DNA of 22,907 bases from Thermodesulfobacteriota bacterium (GTDB lineage: Bacteria; Desulfobacterota; DSM-4660; Desulfatiglandales; Desulfatiglandaceae): positions 1 to 22,907 of the forward strand of contig JANQDY010000279.1 in the NCBI GenBank assembly GCA_028278625.1. Reading direction: 5' to 3'. How positions within the stretch are numbered: the stretch's first letter is position 1; every line of letters begins with the position of its first letter. A model generated the notes under the pieces. That model worked only from the letters and a program-made list of their open reading frames with translations, had not been told where the DNA came from and searched no databases. Shown in pieces: positions 1-7,304 of the stretch. A program made the translations under genes and the position numbers.

Positions 1-279
1 CTCAACCGCGGTTTCAAACAGCTTTACGGGCAAACCGCATTCGATCTCCTACGCAACGCCAGGCTCAAAAAAGGCCTGACACTTCTTCAACAGACCGACC
101 TGAGCCTGTCCGAGGTGGCGCTTTCGGTTGGATACAACAATCAAGCCAATTTCACTAAAGCCTTTCGTGCCCATTTCGGACAAACCCCTAACACCGCTCG
201 CCGACAAGGAATGGGGGCCGACATGGCTCTGGGGAAGATTGAACCGAAACCTTGCCGTTCTTTCTGTTCAAAGGGGTAG
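1..279 (+). CDS. AraC-family regulator, C-terminal DNA-binding domain (5' partial)
   Basis: The reading frame is open from base 1 and ends at TAG 277-279, giving the last 92 residues. They form the second half of an AraC/XylS domain: an RGFKQLYGQT helix, then the second helix-turn-helix (SLSEVALSVGYNNQANFTKAF) and the FGQTP signature. The spacing resembles PchR/YbtA, the regulators that switch on siderophore uptake genes when their ligand is bound. The N-terminal ligand domain lies outside the window. The gene ends 44 bp before the first of three promoters made of 21-bp direct repeats, the geometry AraC-type activators use, so it is the best candidate for binding them (inference). About 14 residues beyond the domain look non-conserved. 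Confidence 0.88.
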   Translation, partial: LNRGFKQLYGQTAFDLLRNARLKKGLTLLQQTDLSLSEVALSVGYNNQANFTKAFRAHFGQTPNTARRQGMGADMALGKIEPKPCRSFCSKG

Positions 280-322
280 CGTCTCTCGTTGCGCCTATTT
301 TGTTAGGGCACTCCCATCTGCG

Positions 323-386
323 GTGCATCTCGAATAAAACAAAGTGCACCCCGGAAAAGACAATCCCACGATCCTTTTGCTAGACG
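323..386 (+). promoter_or_regulatory. Activator-type promoter, 21-bp direct-repeat box, copy 1
   Basis: GTGCA occurs at 323 and again at 344, exactly 21 bp apart. Each is followed by an A-rich block 11-16 bases in (AAAACAAA; GGAAAAGAC). Downstream comes TGCTAGACG, an extended -10-like element (TG at 378-379, hexamer 381-386), with no good -35. The second half-site occupies the -35 position, as in class II AraC-dependent promoters. The same layout recurs at 1248 and 7068. Transcription would start near 393, just before the cobalamin riboswitch. Confidence 0.62.
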
Positions 387-394
387 GAACGGGT

Positions 395-568
395 CAAAGA
401 TGCAGTTTCGCCCCGTTTCGGGGCATTGAGGGAAGACGGTGAGAATCCGTCGCGGACCCGCCGCTGTAACCGGGAACGAACGCCGTAATCATGCCACTGC
501 CTGAAAAGGCGGGAAGGCACGGCAAGTAGGAAGATCCGGAAGCCAGAAGACCTGACTACCGCAAAAAA
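395..568 (+). promoter_or_regulatory. Cobalamin riboswitch
   Basis: The conserved B12-box core is present: a GGGAAGACGGTGAGAATCC-type segment (430-448), then CGCGGACCCGCCGCTGTAA (451-469), and near the 3' end AGCCAGAAGACCTGAC (541-556). These match the cobalamin aptamer family, which senses adenosylcobalamin or a related corrinoid. The edges are approximate. It sits between the direct-repeat promoter and a terminator hairpin at 632-670, so it probably works by transcription termination. The gene it controls is broken, which makes this an orphaned or decaying switch. Confidence 0.93.
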
Positions 569-631
569 CCATCGTTGCATCCTCCCCGTGGATTGGTGAG
601 GGCCGATATCTTAAGAGAGGATTACAAACGG

Positions 632-670
632 AATCCCCGACTCGGATTGTTTGAGCCGGGGATTTTTTAT
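632..670 (+). terminator. Rho-independent terminator, riboswitch expression platform
   Basis: AATCCCCG (632-639) pairs with CGGGGATT (657-664), extended inward by CTC/GAG with one A/C mismatch, and is followed by a T run (663-668). It lies 28 bases before the methyltransferase start codon, so it can act as the OFF-state terminator of the B12 riboswitch. I did not identify the competing antiterminator strand. Confidence 0.8.
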
Positions 671-697
671 AAGGGTTTCAAAAAAGGAGAAATCGCC

Positions 698-1229
698 ATG
701 ACCCTGCCCGAAGTGAATGTCAGTCCCGAAGCGTTTATGAAATGACTTTCGCATCCATTCAATCCAAGCTAACGACAACGGCCATCCGGATGAAAATCTT
801 CAACCATTTGTCAACCCCCAAAACCGCGGAACAAGTGGCCGGGGCCATCAACGGACATCCCGAAAATACCATGATTTTTTAAATGGTTTGGCCGCATGCG
901 GACTGTTGTCCAAAAAAGACGGCATCTATCATAACGCTCCCATTGCGCAAGCCTTTCTGGTGGAAGGGACTCCTGCCCGTCTGGGAGAAGGAGTCATGCA
1001 TCAGGCGGCCATGTCCGAACGAGCGTTTAAGGACCTGCCCAAACTAATCCTGGAGTACCCGCCCTCCCCTGCTTCCAATCATGAGATGGTTTCAGAGAAA
1101 AAATGGGCCGAAAAGGCTCTTTGGATTGCCCGGAACCAACGCGCCGGCATGGCACGGCAGATGTCCGGGATTGTGGCCGTCGACGGTCCTCCAAGAACCT
1201 GCGACGCCACATTAATCTGGCGGTATTGA
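698..1229 (+). pseudogene. SAM-dependent methyltransferase, frameshifted and fused to a TonB-receptor tail
   Basis: A good Shine-Dalgarno (AAAAAGGAGA, 681-690) precedes ATG 698. Frame 1 runs 15 codons to a TGA at 743-745. Restoring one base near 737-742 gives EMTFASIQSKLTTTAIRMKI, and a second lost base in the T run at 875-880 breaks the frame again before LNGLAACGLLSKKDGIYHN. Together this is the N-terminal winged-helix dimerisation region typical of acetylserotonin-O-methyltransferase-like enzymes (inhibitor or substrate contacts, dimer interface). The SAM-binding domain with motif I is missing. At about 1179 the sequence switches to the last 17 codons of a TonB-dependent receptor (VDGPPRT...WRY, stop 1227-1229). 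Two frameshifts plus a deletion make this a clear pseudogene. It is first in the riboswitch transcript. Confidence 0.85.
1179..1229 (+). pseudogene. 3' end of a lost TonB-dependent receptor gene
   Basis: These 51 bases align without gaps to 6052-6102, the end of the receptor gene downstream, with about 38 of 51 identical by eye. They encode VDGPPRTCDATLIWRY against LDGPPRTFGATVTWRF. The final aromatic residue is typical of an outer-membrane beta-barrel end. The divergence says this came from a separate receptor gene, not from a recent copy of the one at 4018. Confidence 0.8.
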
Positions 1230-1247
1230 CGACGATACGGTGTTTCC

Positions 1248-1311
1248 GTGCATCTCCCACAAAAATTAGTGCATTAAGGAAAAGACGGTTTATTCATCCT
1301 TGTGCTAAGTA
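1248..1311 (+). promoter_or_regulatory. Activator-type promoter, 21-bp direct-repeat box, copy 2
   Basis: GTGCA starts at 1248 and 1269, 21 bp apart. The first half-site continues GTGCATCTC, as in copy 1, and the second continues to GGAAAAGAC (1278-1286). TGCTAAGTA follows (hexamer 1306-1311) at the same distance as in copy 1. It lies 35 bases before the URO-D-like methyltransferase and probably drives that gene. Confidence 0.62.
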
Positions 1312-1345
1312 GTGCCACCCTTGAGAGAAGAGATCGAATTGTGAT

Positions 1346-2482
1346 GTGGACCTTAAAAAAGATGAACGGCCAGGTTACATGCCATTAGCAAAAAAGAGAG
1401 ATGAGATGAGCAAACAGATGACGCCACAGGAAAGAATGGGTGCTCTTTTTATGGGCAAAACACCCGACCGGATGCCGGTCAATCCTTTTGTGGAAGGGTA
1501 CAGTGCACAGATTACCGGCATAAGCATCGGGGATTGGTATGCGGACGGAAACAGGTGTTTTGAAGCGCAGTTTGCCGCCATGCGGCTGCATGGCTATGAA
1601 GCGACGCCTTTTTACGCCTATGCCACATGCGGTCCTGCCGAATTCGGGGGGACAATCGAATTTCCCTACAAGGAAGGGGCGGGAGCCCCGTATGTTCTGC
1701 AGCATCCGGTAAACAGTATTAAAGACATAGAGCGTCTTGAAGTACCTGATTTTAAAAAAGTTTTGCCGGGCTGCTACGTACAGGCGGATATTGTGGCCGA
1801 GCGCTCAAGGGCACTGGGCATGCCCGCGAGCTTTCAGGTGGGAAGCTCATTTACCGCAGCGTCCGTGTTGGCTGAAACATCCCTCTTTTTAAAATGGCTG
1901 GCAAGGGAGCCGAAGGCGGTTCATCTTCTCATGGAGAACGTTTCTGCCATGTATATCAACGCTCTTGAGTACTTTGCCGCCAAATACGGTCCGGAAAATT
2001 GTCTGCCCCTCGATAGTGGCCCAACGGAGGCCAACACCGTGATCGCGCCTGAAAGATTCAAGGAGTTTGTTCATCCATATAACTTAAAGGTCCACAAACG
2101 GATCAAAGAGCTCGGTATCCCGGGTGTGCTGATGCATCCCTGTGCCGATCAGAATTTAAACATCCCTTGCTACATTAAGCTCAGAGAAGAATTGGACTGG
2201 CATGGAAAATATTTCTGGTTATTCGGGCCCGAGACGCCCATTGCTGATCAGATCAGGGCATTCGGTAACCATGATGTTATTTGCGGCAATGTGGATCCGG
2301 TTGCGTTTCAATTCAAATCCTATGAGGAATGCCTTCAACTGTGCAGGGAAAACCTGGAGGCCGGAAAGGGTAGCCCTAACGGGTTTATCCTTTCCCCCGG
2401 GTGCGAGTTTCCCGCCCATGCGCCGCCCGCAAACCTCATGGCACTGACCGATGCGGCGGAAATGTTCGGGAAATACGAGTAG
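1346..2482 (+). CDS. URO-D/MtaA/CmuA-family methyltransferase
   Basis: The protein has 378 residues from GTG 1346; ATG 1406 (MSKQMTPQERM) is an equally good or better start, giving 358 residues, the usual family size. The fold is the uroporphyrinogen decarboxylase barrel. The zinc-thiolate site of the MtaA/CmuA/MtbA methyltransferase branch is visible: H264 and C266 in MHPCADQ and C353 in LSPGCEFPAHAP. That branch moves methyl groups between corrinoid proteins and thiols such as coenzyme M. The porphyrin-binding arginines of true HemE are not evident, so haem synthesis is unlikely. No corrinoid-carrier gene is adjacent. It is the first gene behind direct-repeat promoter 2 and is followed by a terminator, then by permease and receptor genes. 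The acceptor and donor are unknown. Confidence 0.85.
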   Translation: MDLKKDERPGYMPLAKKRDEMSKQMTPQERMGALFMGKTPDRMPVNPFVEGYSAQITGISIGDWYADGNRCFEAQFAAMRLHGYEATPFYAYATCGPAEFGGTIEFPYKEGAGAPYVLQHPVNSIKDIERLEVPDFKKVLPGCYVQADIVAERSRALGMPASFQVGSSFTAASVLAETSLFLKWLAREPKAVHLLMENVSAMYINALEYFAAKYGPENCLPLDSGPTEANTVIAPERFKEFVHPYNLKVHKRIKELGIPGVLMHPCADQNLNIPCYIKLREELDWHGKYFWLFGPETPIADQIRAFGNHDVICGNVDPVAFQFKSYEECLQLCRENLEAGKGSPNGFILSPGCEFPAHAPPANLMALTDAAEMFGKYE

Positions 2483-2527
2483 AGCGGGCCGAATTTTCTT
2501 TCCGATTTTTCCGCCTCGTTCATGAAC

Positions 2528-2583
2528 AACTGTCTCGAAACCACGCCTTGAAAAACCATAGGGGGTGAGAGGCAGTTTTTTTT
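2528..2583 (+). terminator. Rho-independent terminator after the URO-D gene
   Basis: AACTGTCTC (2528-2536) pairs with GAGGCAGTT (2569-2577) over nine pairs with one G-U. An inner CAC/GTG-based stem closes part of the loop, and eight T residues follow (2576-2583). It separates the methyltransferase from the permease and receptor, which then need their own promoter or read-through. Confidence 0.75.
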
Positions 2584-2593
2584 GCCCTTTAAA

Positions 2594-2622
2594 TTAGATT
2601 TGCTAAACTTGGTTAGTAAAAT
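2594..2622 (+). promoter_or_regulatory. Possible promoter with palindromic operator before the MFS gene
   Basis: An imperfect palindrome CTAAAC-TT-GGTTAG (2603-2616) touches a TAAAAT -10-like hexamer (2617-2622). The -35 candidate TTAGAT at 17-bp spacing is poor. A related but weaker arrangement (ATTAG...CTAAC...TAAATA) occurs at 7230-7257 after promoter copy 3. Seen only by eye. Confidence 0.35.
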
Positions 2623-2648
2623 AAAAAATCATTGTGAGGTTCAATCGT

Positions 2649-3947
2649 ATGGAGAAACTTGCCAACAGATCCGTTCAGAAAAACGGAAGAAGCATCACAA
2701 TCAAGTTGATGTTACTGGCATCCATGTACATCTGCCAGACCATTCCCGTGGGATTCATTATCAGTTGCCTGCCCGTTGTCTTACGCCACCAGGGGATGAA
2801 TCTCCGGTCTGTGGGATTCCTTTTCCTGCTGCAGGTGCCGTGGGCCACGAAGTTCCTTTATGCCTCCATGATCGACCGGTATTATATAAAAAGCCTGGGC
2901 AGGCGCAGAACCTGGATTTTTCCCCTTCAATGGATCGGGGCGGGCCTCTTCCTTGCCCTCTCCTTCGCCCCGCCGGACCGGTCCTTCGGCCTCATGTTTG
3001 CGCTGCTCTTACTGTTCAATACGGTCATGGCAACCAACGATATCTCCGTGGACGGATACGCCACAGACATCCTGTTGCCCGAGGAACGGGCCTGGGGCAA
3101 TACCATCCAGTCCGGTGCCAGACCCCTCGGCATGCTGCTGGGGGGAGGATTGGTCCTGGTCCTTCTTGTGAATGTTGGGTGGCAAACCGTCTGTGTTATG
3201 CTGGCCGTAACGATTCTGTTTCTGAGTCTGCCCGTGGTACTGTTTCGGGAAATCGCCCCGGTTTTTGGGGACCCCGTACGACAAGGGGGTCGGAGGCGGA
3301 TGCCGGGCCTGTGGGCGTTTCTAAAGCAATCCCGGATCCGATGGCTCATTTTGTTCCTGCTGATGCCGACCCTCTTCTTCTTCAACGGTTTTCAGATGCG
3401 CATGCCGCTCCTGACGGATCTCGGAATGCATCCCACGGACATCGGAGACGCCCTCATCCGATTCGGCTATCCAGCCGGATTTATAGGGACCCTCCTGTTG
3501 GGCTGGCTGTTCCGCCTTGTGGGACCTGTAGTTTTTCTCCGGATCTTCGGAGTTCTTTCCCTGATATTGACCGGATTTACCGTCTTGGCAGCCGCCAAAG
3601 GCTCAATTTCTCCCTGGCAAGGGGCGCTGATCCTTACCGGAGACAATGTGATCCTGGGAGGCATCTTTGTTTGGGGTTTCACACTGATGATGAAAGCCAG
3701 TGCGGGTCCACGGTCCGGCACCGGATTCGCTCTGTTGAGCAGCGTGTTTATCCTTCCACCCCTGCTTCTGGGGCCGCTGTTCGGGGCCCTGGGCGATACC
3801 TGCGGTACGGTTACCCTCTACATGACCATCGGTGTATTGATGATTCTGGGGCTTATGGGCGCCGAACTGATTCTACAATTTCGGTTGAGTGAATTCGTTT
3901 CAAGCGGTTCCCGTACCGGCCCGCCAATAGGACAATCTGCTCCGTAA
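2649..3947 (+). CDS. MFS transporter, RhtX/FptX (AmpG-like) siderophore permease type
   Basis: ATG 2649 is chosen because GAGGT lies eight bases upstream; an in-frame GTG at 2634 would add five residues. The 432-residue protein is hydrophobic throughout, with about 11-12 membrane spans. It carries the AmpG/FptX hallmark region, an acidic span (NDISVDGYATDIL) followed by ERAWGNTIQSGARPLG, and a basic loop after the third span (KSLGRRRTW). Family members RhtX and FptX carry intact siderophores across the inner membrane as single-subunit permeases, replacing an ABC importer. The gene sits 70 bp before the TonB receptor, as fptX accompanies fptA. The substrate is therefore probably whatever the receptor imports; a peptide or muropeptide role as in AmpG is the alternative. 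Confidence 0.85.
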   Translation: MEKLANRSVQKNGRSITIKLMLLASMYICQTIPVGFIISCLPVVLRHQGMNLRSVGFLFLLQVPWATKFLYASMIDRYYIKSLGRRRTWIFPLQWIGAGLFLALSFAPPDRSFGLMFALLLLFNTVMATNDISVDGYATDILLPEERAWGNTIQSGARPLGMLLGGGLVLVLLVNVGWQTVCVMLAVTILFLSLPVVLFREIAPVFGDPVRQGGRRRMPGLWAFLKQSRIRWLILFLLMPTLFFFNGFQMRMPLLTDLGMHPTDIGDALIRFGYPAGFIGTLLLGWLFRLVGPVVFLRIFGVLSLILTGFTVLAAAKGSISPWQGALILTGDNVILGGIFVWGFTLMMKASAGPRSGTGFALLSSVFILPPLLLGPLFGALGDTCGTVTLYMTIGVLMILGLMGAELILQFRLSEFVSSGSRTGPPIGQSAP

Positions 3948-4017
3948 CCGAAAAAGCAATGCCGCAAAATAAGGTACAAGAACAAATGATTCATGTTACC
4001 CAAAGGAGGTAGATTCA

Positions 4018-6102
4018 ATGAAAATAGGTTATTATCCAATAGCAATGGCGCTGTGCGCAGCCATTGTCCTGATATGTTCCATGGCTCATGGTGATTCTTC
4101 TCAAGAAGACAAGGCCCAACAACTGGAAGACTTCACCGTCACCGCCCAAAAAACGGAAGAGAATGCACAGCGTGTTCCCATCAGTATGGATGTTTTTTCC
4201 GACATTGAGCTGGAAGATGCAAAGATCGAAAACACCTTTGATTTGACGCGGTTTTCCCCCAACGTATTCATGAAAAACCGCTATGTTGAGCATATCGTGG
4301 TGATCAGGGGCATCTCCTCGTTTAAGGGGAGCAACTATTCACCCGCGGGCTTTTATGTGGATGATGTGAGTTATCCGCTCCATTACATGCAGAACATTGA
4401 ATTCTTCGATCTCGAGCGCGCCGAGATCCTTAAAGGCCCCCAGGGCACGTTGTATGGCAGAAATACCGAATCCGGAGTCGTCAACATCATCACACGGCAG
4501 CCGGGCAATCAACTGCGCGGCAAGGTGATGGCCGAGTACGGGAACTACAACTCCTTTCGGGGCGTGGCAAACATCAGCGGTCCCGTTGTCCGGGACAAAC
4601 TCTATTTGGGGGGCGCATTTCAATACAGATCCTCTGACGGATATGTGGAAAACCTCTATAACAACAACGACCGGGCCGCGGATCTTAAGCATTCCGCCGG
4701 CCGGGCCACATTGAAGTGGACCCCCGCCGAGCCCTGGGACATCTCCCTGATTGCCGATGTCATGGATCTGGACGATCACGGCGGCGGGTACCGCTTGATC
4801 GACGGCCCCCATGCCACCGATCCCTTCAAGGTCCGCAAGGATACGGATGAATATCTCAAGCAGGACGGGAACAGCCAGATCCTGCGTGTGAAATATGACG
4901 GCGCCGCGGTGGACGTCATCTCCATTTCCAGCGCCCTTGACCAGCACTTCGACAAGGTCAATGACGCGGATTTGTGGGATGACCCCTCCAATGAAAAACT
5001 GGAATATTCAAAGATCAAGCTGAGGCAATACAGCCAGGAGTTTCGCATCACCGCCCAAAACGGCCCCCTGGTATGGCTGGCGGGTCTTTATGGATTCATT
5101 GAAAAGACGGACTACGATTACCGATACGATATTGCCTCAAAGAACATGACCTATTTGAACCCGGTGACAAAAGTGGACTCCTCCGGCTGCGCCGCTTTTG
5201 GTCAGGGCACCTATACCCTCTTTGACAAACTCCGTCTGACGGCGGGGCTCCGTTTGGACCATCAGGACCAGGAGGGAAATCTCAAGGATAACGTCAGAAA
5301 AGTAACCTGCCACAAGGATATGAGTCACAACGAGGTGTTGCCCAAGTTCTCAGTGGCCTATGATATGACGGAAGATGCCATGATCTATACGTCCGCATCC
5401 AAAGGCTATCTGATCGGCGGATTCAACTGGGCCATGATGCCGACCCGGGAAAACTTCTATTATGGTCCCGAATATACCTGGAATTATTAATTGGGAATGA
5501 AAACCACGTGGCTTGACGACAGATTGTTGGCCAATCTGTCGATTTTCTATGTTAGCATGACCGACAAGCAGGTCACCCAGATGGACGCCACCCGGCTGGC
5601 AACCACCATCACCAATGCGGCAAGGGCCCATTCCAAAGGGGTTGAGCTGCAGTTGCGGGCGGAGCCGGTTCAGGGACTGAGCCTGTCCGGAGGATTCGGT
5701 TACACCGATGCACGGTTCGATGACTTCAAAGCCTACCAGTGGAACGCCACAAAAACAGGACTGGTACGGAAAGACTATAAAGACAACTACCTCCCCTATG
5801 CCCCCAAGTACACCTATCATGCCAGTGCTCAATACCGCGGCGCCGGCGGTATCTTCGCCAGGGCCGATCTCCTGGGAACGGGCCCCTTTTACGGGGATGC
5901 GGCAAACAAGGCGAAACAAAAGGCATACGAAACCGTCAACGTGCGCGTCGGATATGAGATGCGGCACTTTGACGTTTACCTGTGGGTTGAAAACGTCTTT
6001 GACCGGGATTACCTCACCTGGCTGTCTCCTTATAACAACTATACCGTCGGACTTGACGGTCCGCCCAGGACCTTCGGCGCCACGGTGACCTGGCGGTTCT
6101 GA
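4018..6102 (+). pseudogene. TonB-dependent outer-membrane receptor interrupted by one in-frame TAA
   Basis: A strong AAAGGAGGT precedes ATG 4018. A signal peptide (1-25) is followed by a TonB-box-like EDFTVTAQK (37-45). The plug domain has IRGISS, FYVDDV and the ILKGPQGTLYGRNTESGVVNI signature (137-157), and a 22-strand-type barrel follows, ending in TWRF. The nearest recognisable relatives are FyuA/FptA-like siderophore receptors. Codon 491 (5488-5490) is TAA, inside GPEYTWNY-stop-LGMKTTW. Family members have Glu there (YELG), so a single G-to-T change explains it. The frame is otherwise open for all 694 sense codons, so the lesion is recent, a strain variant or a sequencing error. Translation to the stop would leave a truncated barrel that should not fold. 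It probably imported a metal chelate with the MFS permease upstream and the Ton system downstream. Confidence 0.9.
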
Positions 6103-6182
6103 TCTTACCGCACACACAGAGCCTGTTTGAACATTATCCCGGCGCGGAAAAAATCATAGGAACTATCCGTCCATGGCATGCC

Positions 6183-6857
6183 CTATAACGAATCGGTCTT
6201 TTGAACCACATATGCCCTGTAGGGGGCGGTTTGACCGCCGATGGAAGAAGCCGTAAAGCGTATGCCGTAAACAGATCCGAATCCGGATAGCTTAAGAAAT
6301 TCCTGAACGTCAGACCGAGAATGCCGATGGACCGTAACTTCGTTCTTCTCCGGATGACGGCAGTTCCTTATGATTTTCTCACGTTTGTCGGTGTCGTCAC
6401 AATCGGCTACGACAAAAGAAAAGGTTCCCATGAATTTCAGGATCCTGCCCAATTCCTGAAAAATCGGTCCCAGGTCTTTGAATAGATGCGTCACGCCCGT
6501 ACAAATGGCGTGATGGATCGAATGATCGGGATAAGGATACGGCGTTAGAGACAGATCGTGTTCCCTCAAATCCACAGCCAAGTTTTTTGCCTGACAAACG
6601 GACAGCATATCAGGCGAAAAATCGATGCCATGGATTCGTAACCCTGCCTTGTGAAACAATTCCGAAGACAGGCCGGTCCCGATCCCGATATCCAGAAGGG
6701 TTTCGTTTGGTTTGACGAACCGATAGGCCAATCCGAAAAGGATTGCCGGGTCCAGCCACTTCGCCTTAACCGCCTTTCGATCATACTGTTTCGCATGATC
6801 CGAATTGAAACTTTCTTTTATTGTATTCATCATCTTACCCACGCGCTTTTCAGCCAT
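6183..6857 (-). CDS. Class I SAM-dependent methyltransferase (Methyltransf_11/25 type)
   Basis: The protein has 224 residues. It shows Rossmann motif I LLDIGIGTG (54-62), the acidic residue after beta-2 in IHGIDFSPDM (D80), and motif post-I/II around HHAICTGVTHLF. The N-terminus resembles small-molecule methyltransferases beginning MNTIKESFN, so starts at codon 9 or 10 (6833/6830) are as likely as ATG 6857. It lies alone on the minus strand between the receptor and promoter copy 3, convergent with the receptor. It is unrelated in fold to the ruined winged-helix-type methyltransferase at 698. The substrate cannot be told from the sequence. A role in modifying the imported compound is only a guess from position. 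Confidence 0.85.
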   Translation of the reverse strand: MAEKRVGKMMNTIKESFNSDHAKQYDRKAVKAKWLDPAILFGLAYRFVKPNETLLDIGIGTGLSSELFHKAGLRIHGIDFSPDMLSVCQAKNLAVDLREHDLSLTPYPYPDHSIHHAICTGVTHLFKDLGPIFQELGRILKFMGTFSFVVADCDDTDKREKIIRNCRHPEKNEVTVHRHSRSDVQEFLKLSGFGSVYGIRFTASSIGGQTAPYRAYVVQKTDSL

Positions 6858-7067
6858 GCCCTTTCAAATTCGATCGTCTCTTCCTTCGAAATCCGTTGCC
6901 CCGCAACATTTAATACCCTTACCCGAATTATTCAATGCCCCGCCATGAAAAGGGCAATGCTCCCTCATCATGGGGGCTTACGTACGCCTTCTGCAATTCG
7001 GCGTGCCGATTTGACATAAGTTTCCGAAAACAAACAATCTATGTCTAAAAGCCGACACTCCGGGACA
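6858..7067. other. Non-coding stretch upstream of promoter copy 3
   Basis: No convincing gene on either strand. It must hold the promoter of the minus-strand methyltransferase. Two inverted repeats are visible: CCATGA/TCATGG (about 6942-6972), near that gene's upstream side, and GACATA/TATGTC (about 7013-7046). Neither matches an operator I recognise. Confidence 0.4.
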
Positions 7068-7151
7068 GTGCCGTTTGCCGGATCGGCAGTGCGGTTTGCA
7101 CAAAAAAAAGTGCAGCGCGGAAAAGACGACTGTTGTCTTTGCTGCTATGTA
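7068..7151 (+). promoter_or_regulatory. Activator-type promoter, 21-bp direct-repeat box, copy 3 (three half-sites)
   Basis: GTGC starts at 7068, 7089 and 7110, all exactly 21 bp apart. The two downstream half-sites match copies 1 and 2, with an A-rich block and then GTGCA and GGAAAAGAC (7119-7127). The extra upstream half-site shares GTGC-GTTTGC with the middle one. TGCTATGTA (hexamer 7146-7151) is the -10-like element, one base closer than in the other copies. The next intact gene is the Ton-system operon at 7414. Confidence 0.6.
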
Positions 7152-7164
7152 TGCCTCGGCCGAT

Positions 7165-7220
7165 GATCGGGTGCCACGAAACAATACCCGAAAAAAACTG
7201 TGAATGAGGGCATTTTTTTT
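7165..7220 (+). terminator. Weak or vestigial terminator in the leader of promoter copy 3
   Basis: TGCC (7172-7175) can pair with GGCA (7209-7212), with an inner CAC/GTG pairing, followed by eight T residues (7213-7220). The segment resembles the URO-D terminator at 2528-2583: both have CGAAAC, then CC, an A run, TGAG-GGCA and T8GC. The stem is much weaker here. It is either a decayed copy of that terminator or an attenuator ahead of the Ton operon. Confidence 0.4.
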
Positions 7221-7304
7221 GCGCTGTTTATTAGTAGAGCCTAACGAACTTCTAAATAAATAATTCCGATTTTCTACTCGATCTTAAGCGTAAAAAACAT
7301 CAAG

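Noticed and set aside
698..1229. Treating 888-1229 as a genuine small gene from TTG 888
   Set aside because: It starts in the middle of a conserved helix, has no ribosome site, and the upstream frames carry the missing N-terminus.
1346..2482. HemE (uroporphyrinogen decarboxylase) itself
   Set aside because: The His-x-Cys...Cys zinc site and lack of the N-terminal porphyrin-binding arginine motif place it with the methyltransferase branch.
2582..3892. A 436-codon open frame overlapping the MFS gene in another frame
   Set aside because: It is rich in Arg, Pro, His and Gly, with no domain or membrane pattern, and lies over a clear transporter gene with a good ribosome site. It is a shadow of GC-rich coding.
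5488..5490. TAA codon as programmed recoding
   Set aside because: Selenocysteine uses UGA and pyrrolysine uses UAG. No bacterial UAA recoding is known, and no SECIS-like or slippery site is evident.
5350..6117. A 255-codon antisense frame over the receptor 3' half
   Set aside because: The receptor frame is supported by family motifs on both sides; the antisense frame is not.
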